A stretch of 64,000 nt of DNA. It comes from Pelosinus baikalensis. Its GTDB lineage: Bacteria > Bacillota > Negativicutes > DSM-13327. Every line of letters starts with the position of its first letter. The stretch's first letter is position 1. Made by a program: the position numbers and the translations under genes. Under the pieces are notes generated by a model. The model was not told where the DNA came from, searched no databases, and saw only the letters and a program-made list of their open reading frames with translations. The stretch spans positions 1-64,000 of the forward strand of contig NZ_JAJHJB010000012.1 in the NCBI RefSeq assembly GCF_020819555.1. Reading direction: 5' to 3'. Below are positions 16,102-25,683 of the stretch, piece by piece.

Positions 16102-17292
16102 TTATTTAGTAGCATCAGATGTAATCGGTTTCAACATCAATCCTAATCTTCTAAGCTTGACATCTACTTTCACTTCAGAGGATACAGTGGGGAAGATATT
16201 ATTCCAATCGTCTTTGATGCTTTTCCACTCTTGTGGATATTTTTTATTGTAAGCACTGCTAAAGCCAAGAATATCCGAACCAAGTTCTGTTTGTATTTTA
16301 TTGAGAGTTGCTTGTATCTCTCTTTCTATTATGTCCTTCGGTTCCTTTTCCAATGTTTCAAATGATTCTAGATTTTTTAAATAATTGGAAGTATCTTGCT
16401 GTTCTGCTATGTCTCCATCCACTTTTATTTCAATAGTAAAGGAAATTTTCCCGTTTATCATTTCGGGTGTGATCCTGCTACTCACTTTCGTTATGTTAAT
16501 AGAAATCAATTTTTCTTTTTCATTAGGAGAAGGGATGTTGATAATGGTAGTTTTTACCTTTCCTGTTACCCAATTAAGACCTCTTGTTTCCGTATTATTG
16601 AGGTATCCTACCAGCTTATCTTTTTTGAATACCGCCGTACCTGAAAGTTTGACTCCTTGGGTGGTTACATCTTTTTTCTCTTTAGTAGGCATGGTAGGAT
16701 ATTCTGCAATTTCCATGACTCCGCCAATTGGATTGCCTTCACTTGTTATTGCTTTTAAATAAGTTAATATATCAGGAGTACTTACTTCAGAGTTTTCCCC
16801 TTTATTTTTAATCATGTTGTTCAAATAGTTTGCCTGCACATTTTCGATTCCGTAGTTTGTGATTAATATTTCTTTTGCTTTTACGTCTTTAGCAATGATC
16901 AGCCAAGCTAAGGTTCGCATGTTACTATTTCTCATAAAATAATCAAGAATAGGTAGAAGCCCTTCCTTAGCGAGCTGCTCGCTAATAACAAGTACTTTAA
17001 CATGGGCGAAAAACGCAATTCGATCAAATTGTTTAGAAATGTTTTTGACTGCTTCAGCCACAGTATTTCCTTGCGTAGTAAGAACTTCAACAGGGGAGGA
17101 TGGTTCACCACCGCCGTCTTTTTTTAATGCTCCTGGTCTTACCACCTGAGAAGTCACAATGATGTTTCCTGTCAGATCATCTTTATCGAGTCCCATGGCA
17201 ACTACAATGCCGATATCGTTTAGTTCTCGCCTGTCCCAGCAACCTGTTAGCAACAAAGTACAAAGTATAACGGCAACGAGTATCCTTTTCAA
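16102..17292 (-). CDS. Spore germinant receptor lipoprotein subunit (GerC type), 396 aa
   Basis: The signal peptide ends in the lipobox LLLTGCWDRRELND, with Cys18 as the lipidated residue; WDxRELN is the family hallmark. The rest has the three-domain Ger(x)C layout (AEAVKNISKQFDRIAFFAH, then a C-terminal Spore_GerAC domain near 220-390). It forms the receptor with the A and B subunits at the spore inner membrane. Start TTG behind GGGGAGAATAA. It lies 47 bases after gerA in the same operon. Confidence 0.92.
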   Translation of the reverse strand: MKRILVAVILCTLLLTGCWDRRELNDIGIVVAMGLDKDDLTGNIIVTSQVVRPGALKKDGGGEPSSPVEVLTTQGNTVAEAVKNISKQFDRIAFFAHVKVLVISEQLAKEGLLPILDYFMRNSNMRTLAWLIIAKDVKAKEILITNYGIENVQANYLNNMIKNKGENSEVSTPDILTYLKAITSEGNPIGGVMEIAEYPTMPTKEKKDVTTQGVKLSGTAVFKKDKLVGYLNNTETRGLNWVTGKVKTTIINIPSPNEKEKLISINITKVSSRITPEMINGKISFTIEIKVDGDIAEQQDTSNYLKNLESFETLEKEPKDIIEREIQATLNKIQTELGSDILGFSSAYNKKYPQEWKSIKDDWNNIFPTVSSEVKVDVKLRRLGLMLKPITSDATK

Positions 17293-17339
17293 TTATTCTC
17301 CCCGCTTTCTTATGAATTTGTTGATGATTGATGGAGCTC

Positions 17340-19034
17340 CTACTTTTTCAAGTTTTTCCCTGTAGTTGACTTAGGCAGTGATTTCATAAGCCGCAGCGGA
17401 TAAATGACAAATGAATCTTTCAAATCCTTCCAGATAACAGGAGTAAGGGGGGATAAATAGGGTGTACCGAAAGATTGTAAAGAACATAGATGGGCAAGCA
17501 TAATAATTAGCCCTACAATGAATCCATATAATCCAAGTGATGCACTTAAAAGAAGAAGAAGAAGTCTAAAGAACAGTAAAGCTTCTAACAAGGACGGAAT
17601 GACGAAACTTGTAATTGCTGTTATCGCTCCTATGATAACTATGGGAGCGCTGAGAATTCCTGCTCGAACAGCTGCGTCGCCAACAATTAAGGCCCCCACA
17701 ATACTGACGGCCTGACCTATTTGCCGTGGCAGCCTAATCCCGGATTCCCGGAGTAGTTCGAATACTAATGACATAATTAATATTTCAAGAAAAGATGGGA
17801 AAGGTATTCCTTCGCGGGTTGCTGCTGCTGTGATCAAAAGGACGGTAGGAAGCATCTCTTGGTGGAATGTTTCCACTGCCACATATAAAGCAGGAAATGT
17901 CAGTGTGATAAAAAATGCCAACAAGCGTAGTAACCTTACAAAAGATGTAAAATAAAATTTACTAACATAATCTTCAGCCACCTGAAAATTCTCAATAAAT
18001 AAATGAGGCGCTGTCAGTACAAACGGTGTACCATTTACAAGAATAGCCACTCTTCCTTCTAATATTTTTGCTGTAACTTTCTCTGGTCTTTCGCTGTTTG
18101 CCATTGTAGAGAAGAAGGAAAAGGGAGCATCCTCAATAAAATTCTCAAGATATCCTGATGAAATAACAGAATTTGTGTCTATTTTATTTAAGCGGCTTTT
18201 AACCTCCTCGACAATTTTTTGATTGGCTATCCCCTCAATGTAAGCGATATTGATATCTGTATGGGTTTGTGTTCCCAGTCTGAATGGCTCAATAATTAGC
18301 TTAGGATTTTTGATGATTCTTCGTATCATTGAAGTATTGACGCGAAGGGTCTCGACGAACCCTTCACGGGATCCCCGGATAACCGTTTCGGTTTCGGGTT
18401 CCTGAATACTCCTTGTTTCCCCGCCTTTGGCACTTAGAATAAGTACTGTATCATAACCGTCTATAAATAAAGCAGTGTTACCTCCTAATATTGCATCTAG
18501 AACTTCATCAAATTCGTTATCTTCTCTAATTTCAACTGCATTAAATACATGGTCTTTTACATTGGTAAGAATGTCATGAGATAATAATGTTTCGTTAGGA
18601 TCTATAATATGGATGTTAACAAGCAAAGGCTTAACAATATATTCATCAATCAGTTTTTTGTCACCCAACCCGTCAATAAAGCAGAGAAATACTTTTGTTT
18701 GTTTGTTGACACCAATAATAAATTCTCTGAAAATAATATCAGCGCTTTTGCCCAAAATAGTCTTCAGCGTTGTCAAGTTAGCTTCTATTTCTTTATGAAT
18801 AAAGTATTGACCTTCAAAATACTTCTCTTTTTTATTTGAGTCCGAACGGTCCTGATTAGCAGATGTGGGTGTCTGCTTGAGTTTGGTAATAATTTGTGAT
18901 ATTTCTTGGGCAATTTTATTACTTTCTTTATTAAGTTGTTTGAGGGCAGCTAACTTATTTGCAGTCTCGTCGCGAGAAGCTTCTGATATACTAACTGAAG
19001 GTGCAGTGTTATGCAGATTTTTTCCCTGTTTCAT
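17340..19034 (-). CDS. Spore germinant receptor subunit A (GerA/GerKA type), 564 aa
   Basis: A soluble N-terminal region (1 to about 330) with a coiled, charged first 90 residues, then the conserved PFRLGTQTHTDINIAYIEGIAN, EDAPFSFFSTMANSERPEKV and GRVAILVNGTPFVLTAPHLFIENFQ segments, then four to five membrane helices (about 370-520). All are hallmarks of the GerA family. The start follows AAGGAGCACA. A forespore-type promoter can be read upstream (19071-19100). First gene of a two-gene A-C operon. Confidence 0.92.
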   Translation of the reverse strand: MKQGKNLHNTAPSVSISEASRDETANKLAALKQLNKESNKIAQEISQIITKLKQTPTSANQDRSDSNKKEKYFEGQYFIHKEIEANLTTLKTILGKSADIIFREFIIGVNKQTKVFLCFIDGLGDKKLIDEYIVKPLLVNIHIIDPNETLLSHDILTNVKDHVFNAVEIREDNEFDEVLDAILGGNTALFIDGYDTVLILSAKGGETRSIQEPETETVIRGSREGFVETLRVNTSMIRRIIKNPKLIIEPFRLGTQTHTDINIAYIEGIANQKIVEEVKSRLNKIDTNSVISSGYLENFIEDAPFSFFSTMANSERPEKVTAKILEGRVAILVNGTPFVLTAPHLFIENFQVAEDYVSKFYFTSFVRLLRLLAFFITLTFPALYVAVETFHQEMLPTVLLITAAATREGIPFPSFLEILIMSLVFELLRESGIRLPRQIGQAVSIVGALIVGDAAVRAGILSAPIVIIGAITAITSFVIPSLLEALLFFRLLLLLLSASLGLYGFIVGLIIMLAHLCSLQSFGTPYLSPLTPVIWKDLKDSFVIYPLRLMKSLPKSTTGKNLKK

Positions 19035-19070
19035 TGTGCTCCTTCATAAGAACATAGAATTGTTTTTGTA

Positions 19071-19100
19071 TAGTATTCTCTTATTTGTTGCTTTAATATG
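19071..19100 (-). promoter_or_regulatory. Candidate forespore (sigma-G type) promoter of gerA
   Basis: On the minus strand, ACATATT stands where a -35 GHATR is expected and AATACTA (plus strand 19071-19077) resembles the -10 CATWHTA, with 17 bases between. Germinant receptor operons are normally made in the forespore by sigma-G. One mismatch in each box keeps this tentative. Confidence 0.4.
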
Positions 19101-19306
19101 TAAAATTACATTATCTTCTTTAATCAGTAGTATAGTAACCGAATCAGATATTAGCGTTCATTTTGGGGGGGAGAAAGGATTATTGGGGATGATGAAAAAT
19201 TCGGAATGTTTTAATTTGTAAGATTTTGCAGGGATTTTGTATTTGATGAGAAATACAGTATTGATATGTGTCCGTTTATAGAATGCTTTTTATGCAGTAT
19301 TGTGTT

Positions 19307-19321
19307 TTGCAGAGTCTGCAA
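19307..19321. promoter_or_regulatory. Short palindrome upstream of the sensor kinase gene
   Basis: TTGCAGA and TCTGCAA flank a single G, a perfect inverted repeat of 7 bp arms 73 bases before the start. It could be an operator; no regulator is implied by the sequence. Confidence 0.35.
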
Positions 19322-19393
19322 TTTAACGAGCCAGTGGACAGAGAACCCAAGTAACATAGGCAGTAAGGTAAATGTGTATTACGGAGTGATAGA

Positions 19394-20998
19394 ATGAAAG
19401 CAAAGCCGATATTTAATTTGCAAACCAAAATTATTCTTTTAGTTTGCGGCGTGGTGGCATTATCATTATTGGCTGCGAATGCTCTGATTACGAATCGTGT
19501 TGAGTCAGATGTACGGGCTACACTCGGGCAGAAAGCTTTGGATATATGTAGGACGATGACTCATTCTCCTACTGTCATTTCAGGATTAGAAGCGAATGAT
19601 ACAGCAGCCATTCAGGAATATGCTAATACCATTCGCAATGCTGTTAACGTGGAGTTCGTTGTGGTCTTCGATATGCAAGGAATCAGAAAATCCCATCCAG
19701 ATGCGGCCCTTGTAGGGCAACATATCAAGGGCGGTGATGAAGCGTCAGCATTGCAGGGCAATGAGTATATTTCATACGCTGAAGGCACCTATGGACCGTC
19801 TTTGCGCGCATTTTCTCCTGTGTTTACTCCAGATGGGAGGCAAGTAGGGGCAGTGGTTGTGGGAATCTTGCTAGGTGATGTGGAGAAAGCCTTACTCGAA
19901 AGTCACAAAATTATATATATTGCTACTCTTATTGGATTACTCATCGGTATTGGTTTTGCTATTTTATTAGCGCGAAATATTAAGAAAACCCTGTTTGGTT
20001 TGGAGCCCTTTGCCATTGCCCAATTGGTTGAGGAACGTAGTGCGATGCTGCAGTGCGTGCGGGAAGGGATTTTAGCAGTTGATAAAAATAGTATGATAAC
20101 GATAGCGAATGGCGAGGCCGTACGTGTTTTAAAGTTGGCTGGGATACCGGGTGATCCCATTGGACGCCAAGTCGCTGAATATGTTCCTCATACGCGTTTA
20201 AAGGACGTAATGAATACGGGACAGGCGGAATTGGATCAGGAACAAAAAATTAATGGGGTCACCATTTTGACCAATCGAGTTCCTGTTGTGGTAAATGGTG
20301 AAATTGTTGGAGCGATAGCCTCATTTCGTGATATGACGGACATGCGCCAGTTAGCGGAAGAGCTCACTGATGTTAATAGCTATGTCGAGGCACTGCGATC
20401 TCAAGCCCATGAGTTTATGAATAAGATCCATGTAATGTTAGGATTGGTTCGCTTAAAGTTTTACGACAAACTGGAGCTTTATATCACGCGAATTGCAAAT
20501 CAGGATATTGCCGAGTCGGATTTTGTGAGTCAATGTATCCGTGATCCTGTTCTTGGAGGTTTGCTCTTAAGTAAGTTTAGCAGAGCCAGAGAAATGGCAA
20601 TTGATATGGTATTAGCGGAGGAAAGTTTTCTTCCGGAGCCAGTAGATGCTCAGGTTACGAATGAATTGGTCACGATCATAGGCAATTTGATTGATAATGC
20701 CCTTGATGCGGTGAAAGATTCGCCGCAGCGTCAGGTTACTGTATTGATGAAATATATAAATGCGGAATTGACGCTTGAAGTGAAGGATTGTGGTCCTGGC
20801 ATAGAGCAGGAGTTTGTGGAGCAAATCTTTGTTAAGGGATATTCGACAAAATCCTCAGGTCGTGGGTTTGGTCTGTTTCTTGTTGCAAGGGCCGTAGAAC
20901 GATTAAACGGCACCATTCAGGTTGTAACTACCCCGGGAAGTGGTGCATTATTTAAGGTTACAATTGCATATCAAAGTAAAGAGGGGGTGGGTACTTGA
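19394..20998 (+). CDS. CitA/DcuS-family sensor histidine kinase, 534 aa
   Basis: Membrane helices at about 12-32 and 173-194 enclose a periplasmic PAS-like (sCACHE) domain of about 140 residues that would bind a C4/C6 carboxylate. A cytoplasmic PAS follows (about 215-325), then the dimerisation helix with phospho-acceptor His339 in SQAHEFMNKIH, and an HATPase domain (GNLIDNALDAV, DCGPGIE, GRGFGLFLV). It is paired with the response regulator by overlapping stop and start. The transporter downstream suggests citrate or malate as signal. Confidence 0.92.
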   Translation: MKAKPIFNLQTKIILLVCGVVALSLLAANALITNRVESDVRATLGQKALDICRTMTHSPTVISGLEANDTAAIQEYANTIRNAVNVEFVVVFDMQGIRKSHPDAALVGQHIKGGDEASALQGNEYISYAEGTYGPSLRAFSPVFTPDGRQVGAVVVGILLGDVEKALLESHKIIYIATLIGLLIGIGFAILLARNIKKTLFGLEPFAIAQLVEERSAMLQCVREGILAVDKNSMITIANGEAVRVLKLAGIPGDPIGRQVAEYVPHTRLKDVMNTGQAELDQEQKINGVTILTNRVPVVVNGEIVGAIASFRDMTDMRQLAEELTDVNSYVEALRSQAHEFMNKIHVMLGLVRLKFYDKLELYITRIANQDIAESDFVSQCIRDPVLGGLLLSKFSRAREMAIDMVLAEESFLPEPVDAQVTNELVTIIGNLIDNALDAVKDSPQRQVTVLMKYINAELTLEVKDCGPGIEQEFVEQIFVKGYSTKSSGRGFGLFLVARAVERLNGTIQVVTTPGSGALFKVTIAYQSKEGVGT

Positions 20999-21669
20999 TC
21001 AAAATTTTGATTGTGGAAGATGATCCTATGGTTGCCGAGTTGAATAAGCATTATCTAGAGCAAGTAGAAGGTTTTGTTTTAGTGGGAACGGTGTCCAATG
21101 GCGCTGAGGCTCTTGAATTTTTAAAAACAAATGAAGTCACGCTGATTCTACTTGATATTTTTATGCCGATTGTAGATGGTATGGAATTATTACATGAAAT
21201 TCGCTTGCTAGACCATAGTATTGATATTATTATGATAACGGCAGCACGGGATAGTGTCAGTATACAGAACTCACTTAGGCAAGGTGTGGTGGATTATCTA
21301 GTTAAGCCATTTCAATTTGAGCGCTTGTATGCAGCACTGATTGCTTATCGGGATCGCATTCAGCTCATTCAGGACAGTACTGTCTTAAATCAAAATGAAA
21401 TTGACCGCCGGATTCTGTCGAAAGGTGATTTGCCAGTGGGTGATCTGCCAAAAGGGCTGGAGCGGGACACGTTGAACAGTATACTTACCCAGGCGAAACT
21501 GTTTTCCACATCCTTTACAACAGAAGAAATGGCGAAGTGTGTTGGCATATCACGAGTATCTGTCCGTAAATATCTTACGTTTCTCAAAGAGACGGGTACT
21601 CTACAGGGGAAACTCATTTATCGGGCTGTTGGACGTCCTGTTACAATGTTTTGTTATATAAAGCGGTAG
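20995..21669 (+). CDS. CitB/DcuR-family response regulator, 224 aa
   Basis: A receiver domain with acidic pocket Asp9-Asp10, phospho-acceptor Asp54 (LLDIFMP) and Lys104 (LVKPFQF), then a C-terminal helix-turn-helix (FTTEEMAKCVGISRVSVRKYL, about 165-190) characteristic of the CitB subfamily. It starts at TTG 20995, overlapping the kinase TGA, with GAGGGGGTGG upstream. Probably activates the transporter gene that follows. Confidence 0.92.
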   Translation: MIKILIVEDDPMVAELNKHYLEQVEGFVLVGTVSNGAEALEFLKTNEVTLILLDIFMPIVDGMELLHEIRLLDHSIDIIMITAARDSVSIQNSLRQGVVDYLVKPFQFERLYAALIAYRDRIQLIQDSTVLNQNEIDRRILSKGDLPVGDLPKGLERDTLNSILTQAKLFSTSFTTEEMAKCVGISRVSVRKYLTFLKETGTLQGKLIYRAVGRPVTMFCYIKR

Positions 21670-21688
21670 ATTCTTCATTCTTTATTCT

Positions 21689-21721
21689 GGGTTCGGCTAT
21701 GGCCGTTCCTGGATTTTTTTT
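21689..21721 (+). terminator. Probable terminator after the response regulator gene
   Basis: CGGC-TATG-GCCG (21694-21705), extended by GG/CC further out, is followed by a run of T (21714-21721). The stem is short, so read-through into the transporter gene is possible. Confidence 0.6.
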
Positions 21722-21823
21722 GCCTTTACATTACTTACATAATGGTTCCATATCTTTCAATAGCGTTAGCGTTAGAGAGATAAAATGCTATACTCAAGGC
21801 AAATCGAAAAGGAGGAATTTATT

Positions 21824-23149
21824 ATGAATATGGAAGCGACAACCTCATCTCAAAATCTGCTGCAAAAAAGTTTGACCTATTTACAATCCTTTACTATTGG
21901 TTCCGTGCCTCTTCCCTTATATTTGATTCTGGCTGCACTGATCTACATTGCATCCTTGAATGGGAAACTACCAGCGGATATGATTGGCGGCATCGCCATC
22001 ATGATGATTATGGGAATGTTACTAGGGGATATTGGCCTCAAAGTGCCGATTTTGAAAGACATTGGTGGACCTGCTATTTTATCTATTTTTGTACCGTCAA
22101 TTCTGGTTTTTTATCAGTTACTCAATGTGGACTCCATGAAAGCCATTACCGCTTTTATGAAGGGCTCGAATTTCTTGTATTTCTATATTGCATGTCTAAT
22201 CACGGGAAGCATCTTAGGCATGCTGCGAGTGGTATTGATCCAAGGTTTTATTCGGATGTTTATTCCAATTGTGGTTGGCTCCATTGGCAGTATTATAGCA
22301 GGAGTAGGCGTAGGGATGCTGACTGGACTCGGCGCGCATCATTCTTTCTTCTATGTTGTCATTCCTATTATCTCCGGTGGGCTAGGGGAAGGAATTCTGC
22401 CTTTGTCTATGGCCTATTCGGAAATCTTGAATCAGCCTTATGAGAGTTTTATCCCTCACTTGGTACCAGCTGCTATGCTGGGCAATGTCATCGCCATTAT
22501 GATGGCTGGTGGCCTTCGGACCTTGGGAGTTAAAAAACCCCATCTAACAGGTAACGGAGTATTAGTCAAAACCGGGGATGACGAGAGAATGCATGCTGCT
22601 CAGAATATTGACAAACCTGTGAACTTTTCCCTCATGGGCGCCGGATTGTTACTTGCATGCTGTTTTTATATCTGGGGGCAGTTAGCCAGTAAGTTTATTC
22701 TTATTCCCGCACCGATTATTATGATCTTTTCGGCCGCTCTGGTGAAGGCGCTAGGCATTATGCCTGCAAAAATGGAACAAGGGGCGTATCATATGTATAA
22801 ATTTGTGTCTGCGAATTTGACTTGGGCGCTGCTCATTGGCGTGGGAGCCTTGTATACTCCTTGGAAGGATGTTGTTGCCGCCATTAGTCCTGCCTATATT
22901 GCGACAGTCGCCGCTTCTGTGGTTGCCATGGTTGCATCCGGTTTTTATGTGGGAAAGGTGATGAATATGTATCCTGTGGAGGCGGCACTGGTAACGGCTT
23001 GCCATAGTGGATTAGGCGGTACGGGTGATGTAGCGATTCTGTCAGCGGCGGGGCGAATTGAACTCATGCCCTTTGCACAAATTTCCACACGATTAGGCGG
23101 AGCTTGCATGGTTGTGATGGCAGCTATTTTAATGCGATTGACTTTGTAA
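21824..23149 (+). CDS. 2-hydroxycarboxylate transporter (CitS/MleP family), 441 aa
   Basis: A hydrophobic protein of about eleven helices with the two reentrant-loop regions of the 2HCT family: ISGGLGEGILPLS and SGLGGTGDVAILSAAGR. The segment ELMPFAQISTRLGGA holds the Arg that binds the substrate carboxylate in CitS. It imports citrate, malate or a related hydroxy acid with sodium or protons, or exchanges it. ATG 21824 follows AAAAGGAGG; an upstream frame start at 21785 has no site. Regulation by the CitA/CitB pair just upstream is very likely. Confidence 0.9.
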   Translation: MNMEATTSSQNLLQKSLTYLQSFTIGSVPLPLYLILAALIYIASLNGKLPADMIGGIAIMMIMGMLLGDIGLKVPILKDIGGPAILSIFVPSILVFYQLLNVDSMKAITAFMKGSNFLYFYIACLITGSILGMLRVVLIQGFIRMFIPIVVGSIGSIIAGVGVGMLTGLGAHHSFFYVVIPIISGGLGEGILPLSMAYSEILNQPYESFIPHLVPAAMLGNVIAIMMAGGLRTLGVKKPHLTGNGVLVKTGDDERMHAAQNIDKPVNFSLMGAGLLLACCFYIWGQLASKFILIPAPIIMIFSAALVKALGIMPAKMEQGAYHMYKFVSANLTWALLIGVGALYTPWKDVVAAISPAYIATVAASVVAMVASGFYVGKVMNMYPVEAALVTACHSGLGGTGDVAILSAAGRIELMPFAQISTRLGGACMVVMAAILMRLTL

Positions 23150-23275
23150 TCTAGAGAATAGGGAGAGTGATGATGATGGTTGCAGGCGATAATGAGTGGT
23201 AGAATATCGGGATGGCAGTGTCATTGACGTCGTACGTCAGGTGAACCAATAAGAGGAAAACAATCTTTATTAGGC

Positions 23276-23315
23276 AAAAAGGGAACGAATTCTTAACTGA
23301 ATTCGTTCCCTTTTT
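23276..23315. terminator. Bidirectional terminator, 17-bp perfect stem
   Basis: AAAAAGGGAACGAATTC (23276-23292) pairs with GAATTCGTTCCCTTTTT (23299-23315) around a 6-base loop. Runs of A and T on both sides let it stop transcription from the transporter gene and from the convergent tetR gene. Confidence 0.92.
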
Positions 23316-23343
23316 GAAATATATAAGGCAATAGTTATAAGCA

Positions 23344-23952
23344 CTAATTATCAATTATGTCTTTTTTCAACCCTTCAATAAAGAGTCGATGTAATCCTAA
23401 TAGAATTTGCTTAGTCGAAAACCCTTGGTCGTGGATATGAAAATCAATATTGTGGAGTGCTGCCAGTAATACCTCTACGGTATAGAAAACATCTATATCT
23501 GCAGCTTCTCCTTGCTCTACGGCCTCAGTTAGCAATTCCCGGCAAGTGTTCCGCATGGATTGATATAGACGCGATTGTAGTGGACGATAGCCTGGTGTAG
23601 CGCGGCTGACGCTGCATAACCAGGGAACCTTCGCCTCCGTAAAAGTCACAAATTTTATGATTACTTGATAAAGTCGATCTAAAATGGGAATATCAGTAGA
23701 TTGATCAAGATACGCTTTGACTTCATCAAATAAAGGCTGGCACTCTTCTAGGACGACCTCCATACAAATATCGCCCTTTTCCGTGTACCGACGGTATAAG
23801 CTTGCTTGGCCAACTTCAGCCATTTTTGCAATCTGATGCATGTTTACGTTCTCAACACCTTGTTCGATAAAGAGCATTCGCGCCGATTCTAAAATTCGCC
23901 GCCGAATTACCTCATCTTTAGAGAGTTGGGTAGCGTCAAGTGCCTTACTCAT
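23344..23952 (-). CDS. TetR-family transcriptional regulator, 202 aa
   Basis: The N-terminal helix-turn-helix reads RRRILESARMLFIEQGVENV then MHQIAKMAEVGQASLYRRYT, a textbook TetR domain (about 14-65). The helical C-terminal half would bind a small ligand. Start behind AAGGAG. Two near-identical palindromes in the divergent promoter region (23994-24035) are the likely operators, so it should repress itself and the rarD gene. Confidence 0.9.
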   Translation of the reverse strand: MSKALDATQLSKDEVIRRRILESARMLFIEQGVENVNMHQIAKMAEVGQASLYRRYTEKGDICMEVVLEECQPLFDEVKAYLDQSTDIPILDRLYQVIIKFVTFTEAKVPWLCSVSRATPGYRPLQSRLYQSMRNTCRELLTEAVEQGEAADIDVFYTVEVLLAALHNIDFHIHDQGFSTKQILLGLHRLFIEGLKKDIIDN

Positions 23953-23985
23953 TTTTACATTCTCCTTAAAATGAAAGATTGTATA

Positions 23986-24035
23986 TTGACAATCGGACAG
24001 TTTGTCCGGTATAATTCATTAAGGACAACTTGTCC
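23986..24035 (+). promoter_or_regulatory. rarD promoter with two TetR-type operators
   Basis: TTGACA (23986-23991) and TATAAT (24010-24015) are 18 bases apart. The palindrome CGGACAGTTTGTCCG (23994-24008) fills the spacer and a second, GGACAACTTGTCC (24023-24035), covers the start region. Their shared half-site is GGACA/TGTCC, with centres 28 bases apart, which is good evidence for one repressor binding twice on one face of the helix. Confidence 0.85.
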
Positions 24036-24144
24036 GATTGAATTATATCATAAATTCGCCTGAAAAATCAATTTATTTACTGTGCAAAGTTTTTAGAACC
24101 CACCAATCTATTACAGTCGACGATATTAAGAAAGAATTGGGGTA

Positions 24145-25086
24145 ATGAATATGGAACAAAATGAAAATCTAAAAAGAGGACTCACTTCAGCGATTGGTGC
24201 ATACTTTCTTTGGGGGATATTGCCGATCTATTGGAAATTGGTTTCTAACGTTTCGGCGCAAGAGGTTATAGCGCATCGCGTTTTTTGGTCTCTACTGTTC
24301 ATGCTGGCGGTGGTGATTCTTATGAATCGCAAGAAACAGTTATATGAAGAAATCACTCAGTTGCTTGCTGCTCCTACTCAATTGTTGGCATTGATGATTG
24401 GAACGATCTTTATCACCCTCAATTGGTTTATTTTTATTTGGGCAGTCAATAATAATCGAGTAATTGAGACCAGTTTAGGTTACTATATTAGTCCACTGGT
24501 TAGTATTCTGCTAGGCATTCTATTTTTTAGGGAAAGGCTGTCTTTGGGGCAGAGCATTGCTGTTATACTAGCAGCCAGCGGTGTTTTATACATGACAATG
24601 CACTTTGGCAGTGTGCCCTGGGCTGCAATCTGCTTGGCTCTTTCTTTTGGTTTGTACGGGTTATGCAAAAAAAAGGCTGTTCTATCGCCGATTACAAGTA
24701 TTACGTTGGAGACACTCATCGTAGCACCGTTTGCTTTTTTGTATCTTTTATATTTGGGTTATAATGGAAGTGGAAGTTTTGACGGTTTGTCGCTTACTTC
24801 TCTATTTTTAGTCGGAGGGGGGATCGTGACGCCCATTCCATTATTATTATTTGCGAATAGTGCGAACCGACTTTCACTAACAATGCTTGGATTTATCCAA
24901 TATTTAGCGCCTACCATTTCACTGTTATTAGGAATTTTCTTATACCATGAGGCATTTACTATCGTTCATGCTGTATCATTTGGCCTAATTTGGGCAGCCT
25001 TGCTGGTGTTTTCTTTAGCTGGCACCAAATTTTTTCTAAGAAGTGAAATATTACTGCAGAGGTTTAATATGTTATTTAAAGAATAG
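24145..25086 (+). CDS. rarD: RarD-type EamA/DMT transporter, 313 aa
   Basis: Ten hydrophobic helices. The beginning GLTSAIGAYFLWGILPIYWK and later WALNNNRVIETSLGYYISPL-type segment (here WAVNNNRVIETSLGYYI) are specific for the RarD branch of drug/metabolite exporters. The substrate is unknown. The TetR repressor upstream suggests that it is induced by what it exports. ATG 24145 and ATG 24151 are both possible; GGGG at 24139-24142 is better spaced for the second. Probably cotranscribed with the next gene. Confidence 0.85.
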   Translation: MNMEQNENLKRGLTSAIGAYFLWGILPIYWKLVSNVSAQEVIAHRVFWSLLFMLAVVILMNRKKQLYEEITQLLAAPTQLLALMIGTIFITLNWFIFIWAVNNNRVIETSLGYYISPLVSILLGILFFRERLSLGQSIAVILAASGVLYMTMHFGSVPWAAICLALSFGLYGLCKKKAVLSPITSITLETLIVAPFAFLYLLYLGYNGSGSFDGLSLTSLFLVGGGIVTPIPLLLFANSANRLSLTMLGFIQYLAPTISLLLGIFLYHEAFTIVHAVSFGLIWAALLVFSLAGTKFFLRSEILLQRFNMLFKE

Positions 25087-25133
25087 ATAAAGTACAATGT
25101 AAAATGAAAATTTATAATGTGGAGATGATGAGT

Positions 25134-25670
25134 ATGTACTGGAAATCTGTAGGAGCTATTCATACCGAAAAAACGGTGGAGCTGGCATCGCGCAAAGCTC
25201 AAGAATATGGCATAAAGTCAATTGTGGTAGCATCCGTTAGCGGTAAAACAGCCGAATTATTTGTGGGAAAAGCTGAAAACATAGTATGTGTAACGCATGT
25301 CAATGGTTTTAAAGATCCCGGAGTAAATGAATTGACGCCTCAGCAACGTGAGATACTGATCGGAAAAAATGTAAAAGTATTGACAACCAATCATGTATTA
25401 TCTGGTGCAGAGCGGGGAATTAGCAAGAAATTCGGCGGGGTGTATCCAGTAGAAATTATGGCAGGTACGCTTAGAATGTTTGGGCAAGGAGTTAAGGTTA
25501 GTGTAGAGGTTGCTGTCATGGCTCTTGATGCGGGATTGATTCCCTATGGAGAAGATATCATTGCCGTAGGCGGCACGGGTAAGGGCGTTGATACCGCTGT
25601 GGTGATACGCCCGGATTATTCAGCTAATATTTTAAATACTTATATCGCTGAAATCATTTGTAAACCCTAA
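25134..25670 (+). CDS. Pyruvate kinase C-terminal-domain-like protein, 178 aa
   Basis: A stand-alone alpha/beta domain like the C-terminal domain of pyruvate kinase: TEKTVELASRKAQEYGIKSI at the start, VVASVSGKTAEL, and VAVGGTGKGVDTAVVIRP at the end. In pyruvate kinase this domain binds effectors; the solitary version has no known reaction. ATG 25134 is chosen because GTGGAG ends 9 bases before it; earlier in-frame ATGs at 25104-25128 fit worse. Confidence 0.75.
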   Translation: MYWKSVGAIHTEKTVELASRKAQEYGIKSIVVASVSGKTAELFVGKAENIVCVTHVNGFKDPGVNELTPQQREILIGKNVKVLTTNHVLSGAERGISKKFGGVYPVEIMAGTLRMFGQGVKVSVEVAVMALDAGLIPYGEDIIAVGGTGKGVDTAVVIRPDYSANILNTYIAEIICKP

Positions 25671-25683
25671 GATGTTATCAGCA

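Larger units (their letters stand above)
19035..19393. other. Divergent control region between gerA and the sensor kinase gene
   Basis: No gene in 359 bases. It holds the candidate sigma-G promoter for gerA, a G-run (GGGGGGGAG at 19164-19172) and the palindrome at 19307-19321. The rest is AT-rich without recognisable structure. Confidence 0.5.
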
